DNA from: Limiplasma sp036652695
GTDB lineage: Bacteria > Bacillota > Clostridia > Christensenellales > Aristaeellaceae
Assembly: GCA_036652695.1 (NCBI GenBank)
Contig: JAVVVJ010000007.1
Location: 1 to 64,000 of the forward strand
DNA: 64,000 nucleotides
Direction: 5' to 3'
This document shows positions 25,325-32,903 of this stretch, piece by piece. Numbering within the stretch: position 1 is the first letter of the stretch; each line of letters begins with the position of its first letter. The notes below the pieces were generated by a model. The model was not told the origin of the DNA. It did no database searches and was given only the letters and a program-made list of their open reading frames with translations. The position numbers and the translations under genes were made by a program.

Positions 25325-26827
25325 ATGTCTTTTTTCTCCACTCGCGGTGGCGTGTGCGTTACCACCTCGCAGTCCATTCTATGGGGATTGGCGAAGGACG
25401 GCGGGCTTTATGTGCCGAGCATGTTTCCCCAGCTTTCCGAAGAGCGTCTTGCCTCGATGTGCGGCGCGAGCTACCAGCAGCAGGCCGCGCGCATTTTGCG
25501 TGACTTTTTGGAGGACTATTCCATTGCGGAGATTGAACAGGCCGTAGACGCTGCCTATGGCGAGGATTTTGATGACCCGGCGATTGCGCCCCTGCGCATG
25601 CTTACGGAGGGCGTTCATGTGATGGAGCTGTTCCACGGCCCCACGCTTGCGTTTAAGGATATCGCGCTCAAGCTGCTGCCGCACCTCATCCGCTTAGCAG
25701 CGGAAAAAAACGATGAAAAGCGCGAGATCAGCATCCTCGTCGCCACCAGCGGCGATACCGGCAAGGCCGCGCTGGAAGGCTTTAAGGATGTGCCGGGCAC
25801 CAGCTGCTCCGTTTTTTACCCCGCGAATGGCGTGAGCCGCGTGCAAAAGCTACAAATGGCGACCACCGGCGGCGCAAACACGCATGTCATCGGCGTGAAG
25901 GGCAATTTTGACGATGCGCAAGCCGGCGTAAAGCGCTTGTTTGGCGACCCGGGCTTCTATAAAAAGATGGATGCGCTGGGCAAGCTGCCCTCCTCGGCGA
26001 ACTCCATCAACTTTGGCCGCCTTGCGCCGCAGGTGGTGTACTATTTTACGGCCTATACCTCGCTGGTGCATTCTGGCGCGTTGCGCATGGGGCAAACTGT
26101 GAACTTCGTGGTGCCTACGGGCAACTTTGGCGATATTCTGGCTGGGTATTATGCCAAGCAAATGGGGTTGCCCATTGGGCGGCTGATCTGTGCCAGCAAC
26201 CGCAATAACGTGCTTAGCGATTTCTTTGGCGATGGCACGTATTACACACATCGCACCTTCTTTCAAACCATGTCGCCTAGTATGGATATTTTGATTTCCT
26301 CCAATCTGGAGCGCTTGCTGTACGAAAGCGCCGATCGCGACGCACGGCTTGTGAAAACGTGGATGGAGCAGCTTGCGGCCTGCGGAAGCTTTTCCATAGG
26401 CACACAACGGCTGAGCGAGCTGCAAAAAACCTTCTGGGCGGATTATGCCGATGATGTGATGACCGCCGCGGAAATCAAGCTCGTTTATGATCGGGCACAT
26501 TATGTGATGGATCCGCATACGGCGGTTGCGTCCTATGTACTGCGCCAGTATCGCGAGCAGACGGGCGATCATACGTCCGCTGTGATCCTTGCCACCGCAA
26601 GCCCGTATAAGTTTTCCACCGATGTGCTGCGCAGCCTGCTTGGCGAGGAACGTGTTGCCGGGCTTGACGAGCTTGCGTGTGCCCAACGGCTGGAGGCGCT
26701 TTCCGGCGTGCCCATCCCCAAGCAGATCAAGGAGCTGGAAACCTTGCCTATTCGTCACCAGACGATTTGCGAGACCGGCCTGATGGAAAACGCGCTGCTT
26801 GCGGAGCTTCGCAACGCAAAAGGTTGA
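25325..26827 (+). CDS. thrC: Threonine synthase
   Basis: Converts O-phosphohomoserine to threonine with pyridoxal phosphate, the last step of threonine synthesis. The 500-residue length fits the longer (yeast/E. coli-like) class. It begins with MSFFSTRGG and an early GLAKDGGLYVP. The PLP Lys lies in GPTLAFKDIALKLL (about residue 108). The phosphate-binding region is VATSGDTGKAALEGFKD, and NSINFGRLAPQVVYY and VPTGNFGDILAGYYAK are family hallmarks. The ATG has GAAAGGGAG upstream; an in-frame extension of 47 codons upstream runs through the promoter and is not used. It is not in an operon with other threonine genes. Confidence 0.96.
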   Translation: MSFFSTRGGVCVTTSQSILWGLAKDGGLYVPSMFPQLSEERLASMCGASYQQQAARILRDFLEDYSIAEIEQAVDAAYGEDFDDPAIAPLRMLTEGVHVMELFHGPTLAFKDIALKLLPHLIRLAAEKNDEKREISILVATSGDTGKAALEGFKDVPGTSCSVFYPANGVSRVQKLQMATTGGANTHVIGVKGNFDDAQAGVKRLFGDPGFYKKMDALGKLPSSANSINFGRLAPQVVYYFTAYTSLVHSGALRMGQTVNFVVPTGNFGDILAGYYAKQMGLPIGRLICASNRNNVLSDFFGDGTYYTHRTFFQTMSPSMDILISSNLERLLYESADRDARLVKTWMEQLAACGSFSIGTQRLSELQKTFWADYADDVMTAAEIKLVYDRAHYVMDPHTAVASYVLRQYREQTGDHTSAVILATASPYKFSTDVLRSLLGEERVAGLDELACAQRLEALSGVPIPKQIKELETLPIRHQTICETGLMENALLAELRNAKG

Positions 26828-27008
26828 CCTGTATAGGAAAACGCGAAATGCTATTTATTGAAGAAACAGCTTGCTTTTCCGCCTTTTGAAAAGTTTTTGA
26901 GCTTTTTGCGGAATTGTGGTTTCAACTCATCTGGATGTGGGGTATACTTAACACGAAGGCCGAGGAAAGGCCCGAAAATAAGATTGATTTTATGAGGAGG
27001 AACCCAAT

Positions 27009-27548
27009 ATGAAATGGATTTGCAAGGTTTGCGGTTATGTACACGAAGGCCCCGAGGCTCCCGAGTTCTGCCCCCAGTGCAAGGCTCCCAAGAGCAAGTT
27101 TGCTCCCATGGGCGGCGATAAGAGCTATGCGGACGAGCATCGCGTGGGCGTAGCCGAGGGCGTGGACGCTCGTGTAATCGAGGGCCTGCGCATGAACTTC
27201 AACGGCGAGTGCACCGAGGTTGGCATGTACCTTGCCATGAGCCGTCAGGCGGATCGCGACGGTTATCCTGAGGTGGCCGAGGCCTTCAAGCGCTATGCAC
27301 TTGAGGAAGCGGAGCATGCCGCTAAGTTTGCTGAGCTGCTGGGCGAGGTTGTTACCCCCTCCACCAAGAAGAACCTTGAGCTGCGTGCCGAGGCAGAGTG
27401 GGGCGCGACTGCCGGTAAGAAGGAGCTTGCGACCCTTGCCAAGGAGCTTGGCTTGGATGCGATCCATGACACCGTGCATGAAATGTGCAAGGACGAAGCA
27501 CGCCATGGCAAGGGCTTTGATGGCCTGCTGAAGCGCTACTTCGCATAA
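27009..27548 (+). CDS. rbr: Reverse rubrerythrin
   Basis: Non-haem iron peroxidase of anaerobes that reduces hydrogen peroxide, receiving electrons from NADH via rubredoxin and its reductase. The 179-residue protein has the reverse order: rubredoxin domain first (WICKVCGYVHEG and CPQCKAP, residues 1-40), then the ferritin-like di-iron domain with E-x-x-H motifs in EEAEHAAKF and DEARHGKGF. The ATG has AGGAGG 8 nt upstream. A TATACT at 26943 may be the -10 but a good -35 is not visible. Rubredoxin is 28 bp downstream and probably its electron donor. Confidence 0.94.
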   Translation: MKWICKVCGYVHEGPEAPEFCPQCKAPKSKFAPMGGDKSYADEHRVGVAEGVDARVIEGLRMNFNGECTEVGMYLAMSRQADRDGYPEVAEAFKRYALEEAEHAAKFAELLGEVVTPSTKKNLELRAEAEWGATAGKKELATLAKELGLDAIHDTVHEMCKDEARHGKGFDGLLKRYFA

Positions 27549-27576
27549 CCATAACGCAGATTGTTGAGGTGGAAGT

Positions 27577-27729
27577 ATGAAGCATGTATGTCCCTGCGGA
27601 TATGTATATGATCCAGCGGTTGGCGATCCTGATGGCGGCATCGCCCCAGGCACGGCTTGGGAAGATATTCCTGAGGATTGGGTTTGCCCCATTTGTGGCT
27701 TGGATAAGGCTTCTTTCACAGAAGAATAA
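27577..27729 (+). CDS. Rubredoxin with a CxC first knuckle
   Basis: Small electron carrier of 50 residues. The second iron knuckle is canonical (WVCPICGLDK), and GDPDGGIAPGTAWEDIPEDW is typical of rubredoxins. The first knuckle reads HVCPCGYVYD: only one residue separates the two cysteines instead of the usual two. The ATG has GAGGTGGA upstream, and it lies 28 bp after the reverse rubrerythrin, so both belong to the peroxide-defence transcript. It is too short for most gene-finding cut-offs. Confidence 0.88.
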   Translation: MKHVCPCGYVYDPAVGDPDGGIAPGTAWEDIPEDWVCPICGLDKASFTEE

Positions 27730-27742
27730 GCGCGTCGGCGCA

Positions 27743-27776
27743 ACAAAGGGAACAACCGTGAGGTTGTTCCCTTTGT
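27743..27776. terminator. 15-bp hairpin after rubredoxin
   Basis: Perfect stem acaaagggaacaacc with its complement, loop gtga. It begins 13 nt after the rubredoxin stop. It ends in ttgt without a true T-run. Confidence 0.6.
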
Positions 27777-27783
27777 GGTAGTA

Positions 27784-27815
27784 CGCCCGGCGTATTGCGT
27801 TTATAGCGCCAGCCA
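27784..27815. repeat. Fragment of the 86-bp palindromic repeat
   Basis: This stretch matches the inner part of the repeat unit at 35201-35286 in about 30 of 32 positions (cgcccggcgtat then gcgtttatagcgcca). It is interrupted by the assembly gap. Confidence 0.8.
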
Positions 27816-27825
27816 NNNNNNNNNN
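27816..27825. other. Assembly gap (ten Ns)
   Basis: Ten undetermined bases inside a copy of the dispersed repeat. The true gap length is unknown. Confidence 1.
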
Positions 27826-28076
27826 AAATCACAACACGGGTGTGTTTTACCTTTGTGGCCCCCCGACGCAGACGATCACTAGGTGTAAAAGAACACCGAA
27901 GGGTTGATGAAAAGTGCCTTTTTCCAAAAATAAACACTTTACAGAAGAACAAGGCATTCCAGTGGGTGATGCTCTATTGTGGAAAAGACTCGCACTGGCA
28001 GGATGCAATGACCTTTCGGTATCATGCAAGTGATGTTGCAAACTGCACTGATGTGACCAGCGTTACGATATTGCGC
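27826..28076. other. Intergenic DNA right of the gap, possible gene remnant
   Basis: No confident gene is visible. A 39-codon frame at 27914-28033 (GTG start) reads VPFSKNKHFTEEQGIPVGD and resembles the start of proteins carried on conjugative elements, but it is too short to name. An imperfect inverted pair (gtgttttac near 27841 and gtaaaagaacacc near 27877) lies next to the gap. Confidence 0.3.
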
Positions 28077-29222
28077 TCAGAATGGGGATGGGCGGCCGTA
28101 TGGCGTGTTTTGCACTAGCGGTAAATCCGTCTTCCTGGGCGAGGCGGTGGTGTTTCCGGAAATGAAGGTTGTCGCCAGCACACGACTGGGTACATCCTGA
28201 TGCGTGAACAGCATAGTGAGTAGCATCTCCACGGCCGCCTCTGCCATCAGGCCTTTGGGGTGCGCGGCAGTTGTCAACTTTGTTTGATAGGGGCGCTCCT
28301 CCCAAAGGTGATCCAGCCCCGTAATGGACATTTGCTGCGGTATCAGCACGCCCATGCGGAGAAAAGTTGCTTCCAAAAAGCGCGCCATGGAATCGTTATA
28401 GCAGAGCATAGCGGTGCACTCCATGATACCGTGACGCATGGCAAAAAGCTGGCTGTCAAATAGATAATCTTGCTCTGACCACGTGCTGAACATCACACGC
28501 TCATCACGATATTCCAATTCGTTGCGCAATAGTCCATCGAGGTAACCACGGTATCGCATCTTGGTTTGATACTGGTTTGCGCAAAAGATGCCGCCAATGC
28601 GCGTGTGTCCCAGCGCTACCAGATAGTCCACCATGTTGGAAACCGTCTCCCGGTCATCAATCACTACGTGGGGTGCGTTTACCTCGTTATGAAAGCCATT
28701 GGTAAACACAAAAGGTATTTTGCGGCGATTCAGCTCCTCATAAAGATCTAAATTCAGGCAGGGCAGGTCGGACAGAATTCCCTCGATCAGCAAGCCGTCT
28801 ATCTCCTGTACAAGCATGTTTTTGAGCGCTTTGCGCTTGCAGGCGGCGCTCTCTTCCGTACGGATCACGAGCAGCTCATACCCCTCCACCTCCAACGCGT
28901 GGCGAGCAGTCTGTATCACGTCCTCAAAAATCTGGTTTTCATAAGCGTAGGTAATCATTCCCACGCGGTGAAAGCGGGGGTCGCGGTAGCGCACGGGCAA
29001 GTGCCTAACAAAGGTACCCTTTCCTTGCCAGCTTTCCACTTGTCCCTCGCGCGCGAGCACCGACAGCGCTTGCCGCACCGTCACTCGCGATACGTCATAG
29101 CGCTTACACAGGCTAGCCTCGCTTTCCAACGGCGCTCCATCTGCAAGAAGCATAACCTCCTCACGCAACTTCTGCGCAAGAAGGAGGTATTTTTTCGTAA
29201 CGTTTTTTTCGGCATTTTCCAT
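28077..29222 (-). CDS. GntR/LacI hybrid regulator (AraR-like)
   Basis: Transcription regulator of 381 residues. Residues about 10-75 form a GntR winged helix (CKRYDVSRVTVRQALSVLAR and QGKGTFVR). The rest is a LacI/periplasmic-binding-protein ligand domain, starting RVGMITYAYENQIFED, with the late motifs MLCYNDSMARF and ITGLDHL. This combination is as in AraR of Bacillus. It is transcribed away from the sugar ABC transporter and GH42 genes and is most likely their sugar-responsive repressor. The start (MENAEK) has GGGGAGG 7 nt upstream; an ATG six codons earlier has no site. Its 5' leader contains a palindrome similar to the one by the transporter promoter, suggesting autoregulation. Confidence 0.85.
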   Translation of the reverse strand: MENAEKNVTKKYLLLAQKLREEVMLLADGAPLESEASLCKRYDVSRVTVRQALSVLAREGQVESWQGKGTFVRHLPVRYRDPRFHRVGMITYAYENQIFEDVIQTARHALEVEGYELLVIRTEESAACKRKALKNMLVQEIDGLLIEGILSDLPCLNLDLYEELNRRKIPFVFTNGFHNEVNAPHVVIDDRETVSNMVDYLVALGHTRIGGIFCANQYQTKMRYRGYLDGLLRNELEYRDERVMFSTWSEQDYLFDSQLFAMRHGIMECTAMLCYNDSMARFLEATFLRMGVLIPQQMSITGLDHLWEERPYQTKLTTAAHPKGLMAEAAVEMLLTMLFTHQDVPSRVLATTFISGNTTASPRKTDLPLVQNTPYGRPSPF

Positions 29223-29234
29223 GAAAATCCTCCC

Positions 29235-29284
29235 CACCATGATGGTGTCAAAATCATTATATCATATCGTAGGGGTACTGACCA
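29235..29284 (-). promoter_or_regulatory. Promoter and operator-like palindrome of the AraR-like gene
   Basis: On the minus strand TGGTCA (29284-29279), 17-nt spacer, TATAAT (29261-29256). Just downstream is the palindrome caccatgatggtg (29235-29247), with the same ACCA/TGGT arms as the palindrome by the transporter promoter. Confidence 0.55.
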
Positions 29285-29351
29285 CATCGTCAACATGTAA
29301 TAACAACTTTTTAAAAAAATAAAGAAAAGTGAAAAATATAGAAATTAGTAC

Positions 29352-29423
29352 TTGACTAGAATAGAGAATATGGGTATAATACGACCAGATGGTCTGATTC
29401 TGTTCTGTGATGTCCGGACATCA
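29352..29423 (+). promoter_or_regulatory. Promoter and two operator-like palindromes of the galactoside operon
   Basis: TTGACT (29352-29357), 17-nt spacer, TATAAT (29375-29380): a near-consensus promoter. At the expected transcription start lies gaccagatggtc (29383-29394), and further down a perfect 16-bp palindrome tgatgtccggacatca (29408-29423). Both are placed where a bound repressor would block initiation or early elongation. Confidence 0.7.
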
Positions 29424-29480
29424 TGTGAATAAAGAAGATGACTAGTAGTAACAAGGTAGAATACGAAGGAGGATCTTATC

Positions 29481-30785
29481 ATGAAAAAGCTCGTGTCATT
29501 GCTTCTGGCAGTGCTTATGTTACTCACTTCACTCCCCGCAGCATTTGCGCAAGGTGAAACTGTTTTGACCGTTAGCGGCTGGCCTGCTGGTGACGATGCA
29601 TTCAAGGCCATCATTCCTGCCTTTGAGGCGGCGCACCCAGGCGTAAAGGTTGAATTGCAGTTTCAATCCACGGCCGATCACCACCAAGCACTCGTTACTG
29701 CGTTGGCCGCTGGTCACGGTGCGGCGGATGTAACAATGCTGGAGCAGGCTTGGGTTGGCCGCTTTAAAGACGGCGTTGGTTTTGAAAATCTATTGGCAGA
29801 ACCCTATAATGCGGGTGGGTTGAAGGATCAATTTGTGGAATACAAATGGAATCTTGCTACCTCTGTGGATGGCTCGCAGATGATTGGTCTGGTATGGGAC
29901 ATTGGTCCAGCCACTATTTTCTACCGTCGCGACATTTTTGAGGATGCTGGTTTGCCCAGCGATCCCGATGAGGTGGACAAGCTTTTTTCCACGTGGGATG
30001 GGGTGCTTCAAGCAGCTGAGAAGGTACATATTCCCGGTCAGCGTTGGCTTTTGCCCTCGGCTTGCTATCTCTATGAATGGTGCTGGATGAACCGTGACTT
30101 TTACAACGACAAGCTCGAGCTGAACGTGGAAAAGGAAGGTACTCGTGAGGCACTTAACGCGGCTATCGAAATGCGCACCCGCGGACTAGATGCTCAGATT
30201 GATGACATGTGGAGCAACGAGGCGAATGCTGCCTTCGGTTCCGGCGCCATCGCCATGGTGGCGGCAGGTTGCTGGTATGGCGGCTTCATTAAGAGCTGGA
30301 TTGCTCCTGATACCGCCGGAAAATGGGGCGTTGCGCACCTGCCTGCTGGCTTGTCCACCTCCAATTGGGGCGGTAGCTATGTGGCTATCCCATCGCAGTC
30401 TCAAAACAAGGAGCTGGCGTGGGAGTTTATCAAGTTCTCCATGGCAAATGCGGATATGCAAAATATCATGTTCGAGGCGGTTGACTATTTTCCCGGGTAT
30501 ACTCCTGCGTGGGACAGTGCCATCTATACCGAGCCTGACGCTTTCTTTGGTGGTCAAAAAACTCGTGCGCTGTGGGTCGAAATTGCGAATAGCACCGTGC
30601 CAACCTTCGCTTCTTTGATGGATGCCACCGCTGAGTCTGCCATGCAAACCGCTGTACGTACTGGGCTTAATGAAAACAAGAGTGCTGATGAAATCATTGC
30701 GGACGTGAAGGCTCGTATCGAAAATGAAACGCGTGATGACTATGAGAAGATGGTCGAGCTTATGGAGGATGCAGGTTTGTTCTAA
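29481..30785 (+). CDS. Sugar ABC transporter substrate-binding protein
   Basis: Family 1 extracellular solute-binding protein of 434 residues. Signal peptide MKKLVSLLLAVLMLLTSLPA ends near AFAQGE; there is no lipobox cysteine. The mature part shows the family pattern: VSGWPAGDDAFKAIIPAFE, then HPGVKVELQF, DVTMLEQAWVGRF and a late WEFIKFSMANADMQ. Together with the two permeases downstream and the GH42 enzyme it would bring in galactosides or related oligosaccharides. The ATG has AAGGAGG about 9 nt upstream. A hairpin separates it from the permeases, probably setting its higher expression. Confidence 0.9.
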   Translation: MKKLVSLLLAVLMLLTSLPAAFAQGETVLTVSGWPAGDDAFKAIIPAFEAAHPGVKVELQFQSTADHHQALVTALAAGHGAADVTMLEQAWVGRFKDGVGFENLLAEPYNAGGLKDQFVEYKWNLATSVDGSQMIGLVWDIGPATIFYRRDIFEDAGLPSDPDEVDKLFSTWDGVLQAAEKVHIPGQRWLLPSACYLYEWCWMNRDFYNDKLELNVEKEGTREALNAAIEMRTRGLDAQIDDMWSNEANAAFGSGAIAMVAAGCWYGGFIKSWIAPDTAGKWGVAHLPAGLSTSNWGGSYVAIPSQSQNKELAWEFIKFSMANADMQNIMFEAVDYFPGYTPAWDSAIYTEPDAFFGGQKTRALWVEIANSTVPTFASLMDATAESAMQTAVRTGLNENKSADEIIADVKARIENETRDDYEKMVELMEDAGLF

Positions 30786-30950
30786 AAAGTATGCTTGACA
30801 TGCCTAAGGTCAAGGTGGCACTGGTTTGATGAAAAGAATGCTACGGACGATGCCTTCAAAAAAAGCCGTAGCAAAGGGATGCATTTCTTGCAATCCAACA
30901 TTGAACAGCTAGCAACCGCGATCAAAGGTGAGCCGGAGAACATAGCCTAG
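30786..30950 (+). other. Possible coding remnant behind the binding-protein gene
   Basis: After the stop of the binding-protein gene the same frame stays open for 54 codons and reads protein-like (for example WFDEKNATDDAFKKSRSKGM). It has no ribosome site and no good start. It may be the remains of a gene or chance. Confidence 0.25.
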
Positions 30951-30956
30951 ATCAGG

Positions 30957-30982
30957 GTTGTAGGGGCAAAAACCCCTACAAC
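30957..30982 (+). promoter_or_regulatory. Intra-operon hairpin
   Basis: Perfect 10-bp stem gttgtagggg / cccctacaac with a 6-nt loop, without a T-run, between the binding-protein and permease genes. Such hairpins commonly protect the upstream message or partially attenuate the downstream genes. Confidence 0.65.
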
Positions 30983-31039
30983 TCCGCTTCCTTTCCGCCA
31001 CAACTCCCACTATGTTAGAATTAGGCAGGTGATCATGAA

Positions 31040-31987
31040 ATGACAACCCGGATATCCGCCCCTGTCCAACGCAGGGACACTCTTTGGCGGCAGATCAAAA
31101 AGAATAAAGTTGCGTATGCCTACATTGCACCGTTTTTTATTCTGTTTGCAATTTTTGGCCTGTATCCAATCATCTCTGGACTTTACATCAGCTTCTTTCG
31201 TTGGGATGGCGTAGGCGTTATGAAATGGAAGGGATTGGACAACTACGAGCGCATCTTCACCGATCCCACCTTCTTGACCGCGCTTGGCAATACCTTTTAC
31301 ATTGGCATTATCGCTCACATTCCTATTTTGCTTGGCGGCTTGGTGTTGGCGTATATACTCAACAGTTCCCGGGTCGCATGCACAAATTTGTTTAAGACTA
31401 TTTACTTTCTGCCCATGGTGACCAGCGTGGTTGCCATCACGCTGGTTTTTCAAATCCTTTTTGGCTTTAATTTTGGCTTGCTCAACTACCTAACGAGTTT
31501 CCTTGGCATCGCACCGGTCAACTGGCTCGGTGGCAAGGGCGAATATATTAAGACTGCTATCATTATCATGTTCGCGTGGAAATGGATGGGCTGGAACATG
31601 GTGATTTATCTCGCGGGTATGCAGGGAATTTCCAATGATATTTACGAGGCAGCTACCATTGATGGTGCGCGTGCTTCGCAAACCTTCTTTCGCATTACGC
31701 TGCCGCTGCTCAAGCCCATCATCCTCTTCACGCTCATCCAATCCACCATTGGCACCGTCAACTTGTTTACTGAGCCATACATCCTTACCAACTCGCTTAC
31801 GGGTGGCACCAACAATCAGGGTTATACAGTGATGCTCTATCTGCTCAACAAGGCGCCCAAGGGTAACAATATTTATGGTGTGGCCTCGGCGGTGGCATAC
31901 GTTATCTGCATCCTTGTGGTTGCTATTTCGATGATTTTGCAACGGTTGATGAACGACCGTGAAAAGCGGGAGGTGCGTCGTACATGA
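31040..31987 (+). CDS. Sugar ABC transporter permease (MalF/UgpA type)
   Basis: Membrane subunit of 315 residues with six predicted membrane segments. The N-terminus has AYIAPFFILFAIFGLYPIIS, and the coupling motif that binds the ATPase is EAATIDGARASQTFFRITLP (EAA-loop, about residue 211). It would form a heterodimer with the next gene product. No ATPase gene is in the locus; in Firmicutes a shared MsmX-type ATPase often serves such transporters. The start ATG has AGGCAGGTG upstream. The stop overlaps the next start by four bases (ATGA). Confidence 0.92.
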   Translation: MTTRISAPVQRRDTLWRQIKKNKVAYAYIAPFFILFAIFGLYPIISGLYISFFRWDGVGVMKWKGLDNYERIFTDPTFLTALGNTFYIGIIAHIPILLGGLVLAYILNSSRVACTNLFKTIYFLPMVTSVVAITLVFQILFGFNFGLLNYLTSFLGIAPVNWLGGKGEYIKTAIIIMFAWKWMGWNMVIYLAGMQGISNDIYEAATIDGARASQTFFRITLPLLKPIILFTLIQSTIGTVNLFTEPYILTNSLTGGTNNQGYTVMLYLLNKAPKGNNIYGVASAVAYVICILVVAISMILQRLMNDREKREVRRT

Positions 31988-32880
31988 GCGGAGTGCTGTG
32001 GCTGATTGTGCTTGCCGCCGCTGCTTGCGGGGTCTACTGGGGAGCGCGACGTTCGGCTAAGGTGGCACGTATTACGATGTATGCGGTACTTACGCTGGTT
32101 GCGTTGGTAATGATTCTGCCCTTCTATTGGATGTTCGTGTTGGCAACGCATGAAACCCATGATATTTTCAATTTTCCTCCACCGTTTTGGTTCGGCAACA
32201 GCCTTGGTGCGAACTTTGCCTTCATGAATCATTCGGTGGATATCGTGCGCCATTTCTTTAACTCCTTGTTTGTAACGGCGATGAATGTGGTGCTTGTGCT
32301 GCTGTTCTGTTCCATGGGCGGCTACGCCTTTGCAACCTATCGCTTTCCCGGCCGCAGTGTGCTATTCTCCATTTTGATGGGTACGATGATGGTACCCGCG
32401 CTGGCAAGCATTATACCGTGGTTCATCTTGATTACTCAATTCGGGTGGATCAACAGCTTTACGGCGCTGATTGTGCCAGGGTGTGCCAATGCGTTTGGCA
32501 TCTATTGGATGCGCCAGTACTGCCAAAACAACGTGCCAATTTCGCTCACGGAGGCCGCGAAGATTGATGGTTGCAGCGAGTGGCTCATCTTCTTTCGAGT
32601 GATTGCGCCGGTGCTGTTGCCTGCGTTTGCGGCACTGGGTATCATGCAGTTTGTGAACACATGGAACGATTATATGGTGCCTATGTTGGTGCTACGATCT
32701 ACGGAGCGCTATACCCTGCCGCTGATGCTTTCCTACCTCAAGGGTGACCCAACGCGTGGAGCCAATATGGGTGCGTTGATTTTGGCAAGCGCGTTATCGG
32801 TGTTACCACTGCTGGCGGCTTTCCTATGTGCCTCCAAGTTTTTCATGAGTGGACTCACGGCAGGTGCAATTAAAGAATAA
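31984..32880 (+). CDS. Sugar ABC transporter permease (MalG/UgpE type)
   Basis: Second permease, 298 residues. One N-terminal helix (LWLIVLAAAACGVYWGARR) is followed by the family's six segments, beginning VLTLVALVMILPFYWMFVLA. The EAA loop is EAAKIDGCSEWLIFFRVIAP near residue 190. The C-terminal segment is LLAAFLCASKFFMSGLTAGA, typical for MalG-like proteins (FxxGLxxGAxK). Translation is coupled to the upstream permease through ATGA. It is followed 23 bp later by the beta-galactosidase gene. Confidence 0.92.
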   Translation: MSGVLWLIVLAAAACGVYWGARRSAKVARITMYAVLTLVALVMILPFYWMFVLATHETHDIFNFPPPFWFGNSLGANFAFMNHSVDIVRHFFNSLFVTAMNVVLVLLFCSMGGYAFATYRFPGRSVLFSILMGTMMVPALASIIPWFILITQFGWINSFTALIVPGCANAFGIYWMRQYCQNNVPISLTEAAKIDGCSEWLIFFRVIAPVLLPAFAALGIMQFVNTWNDYMVPMLVLRSTERYTLPLMLSYLKGDPTRGANMGALILASALSVLPLLAAFLCASKFFMSGLTAGAIKE

Positions 32881-32903
32881 TTACGATGTAAGGAGTGTAC
32901 TCC

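Noticed and set aside
27840..28118. 92-codon plus-strand frame right of the gap
   Set aside because: No ribosome site, no similarity that I can recognise, and it runs into the antisense of the regulator gene.
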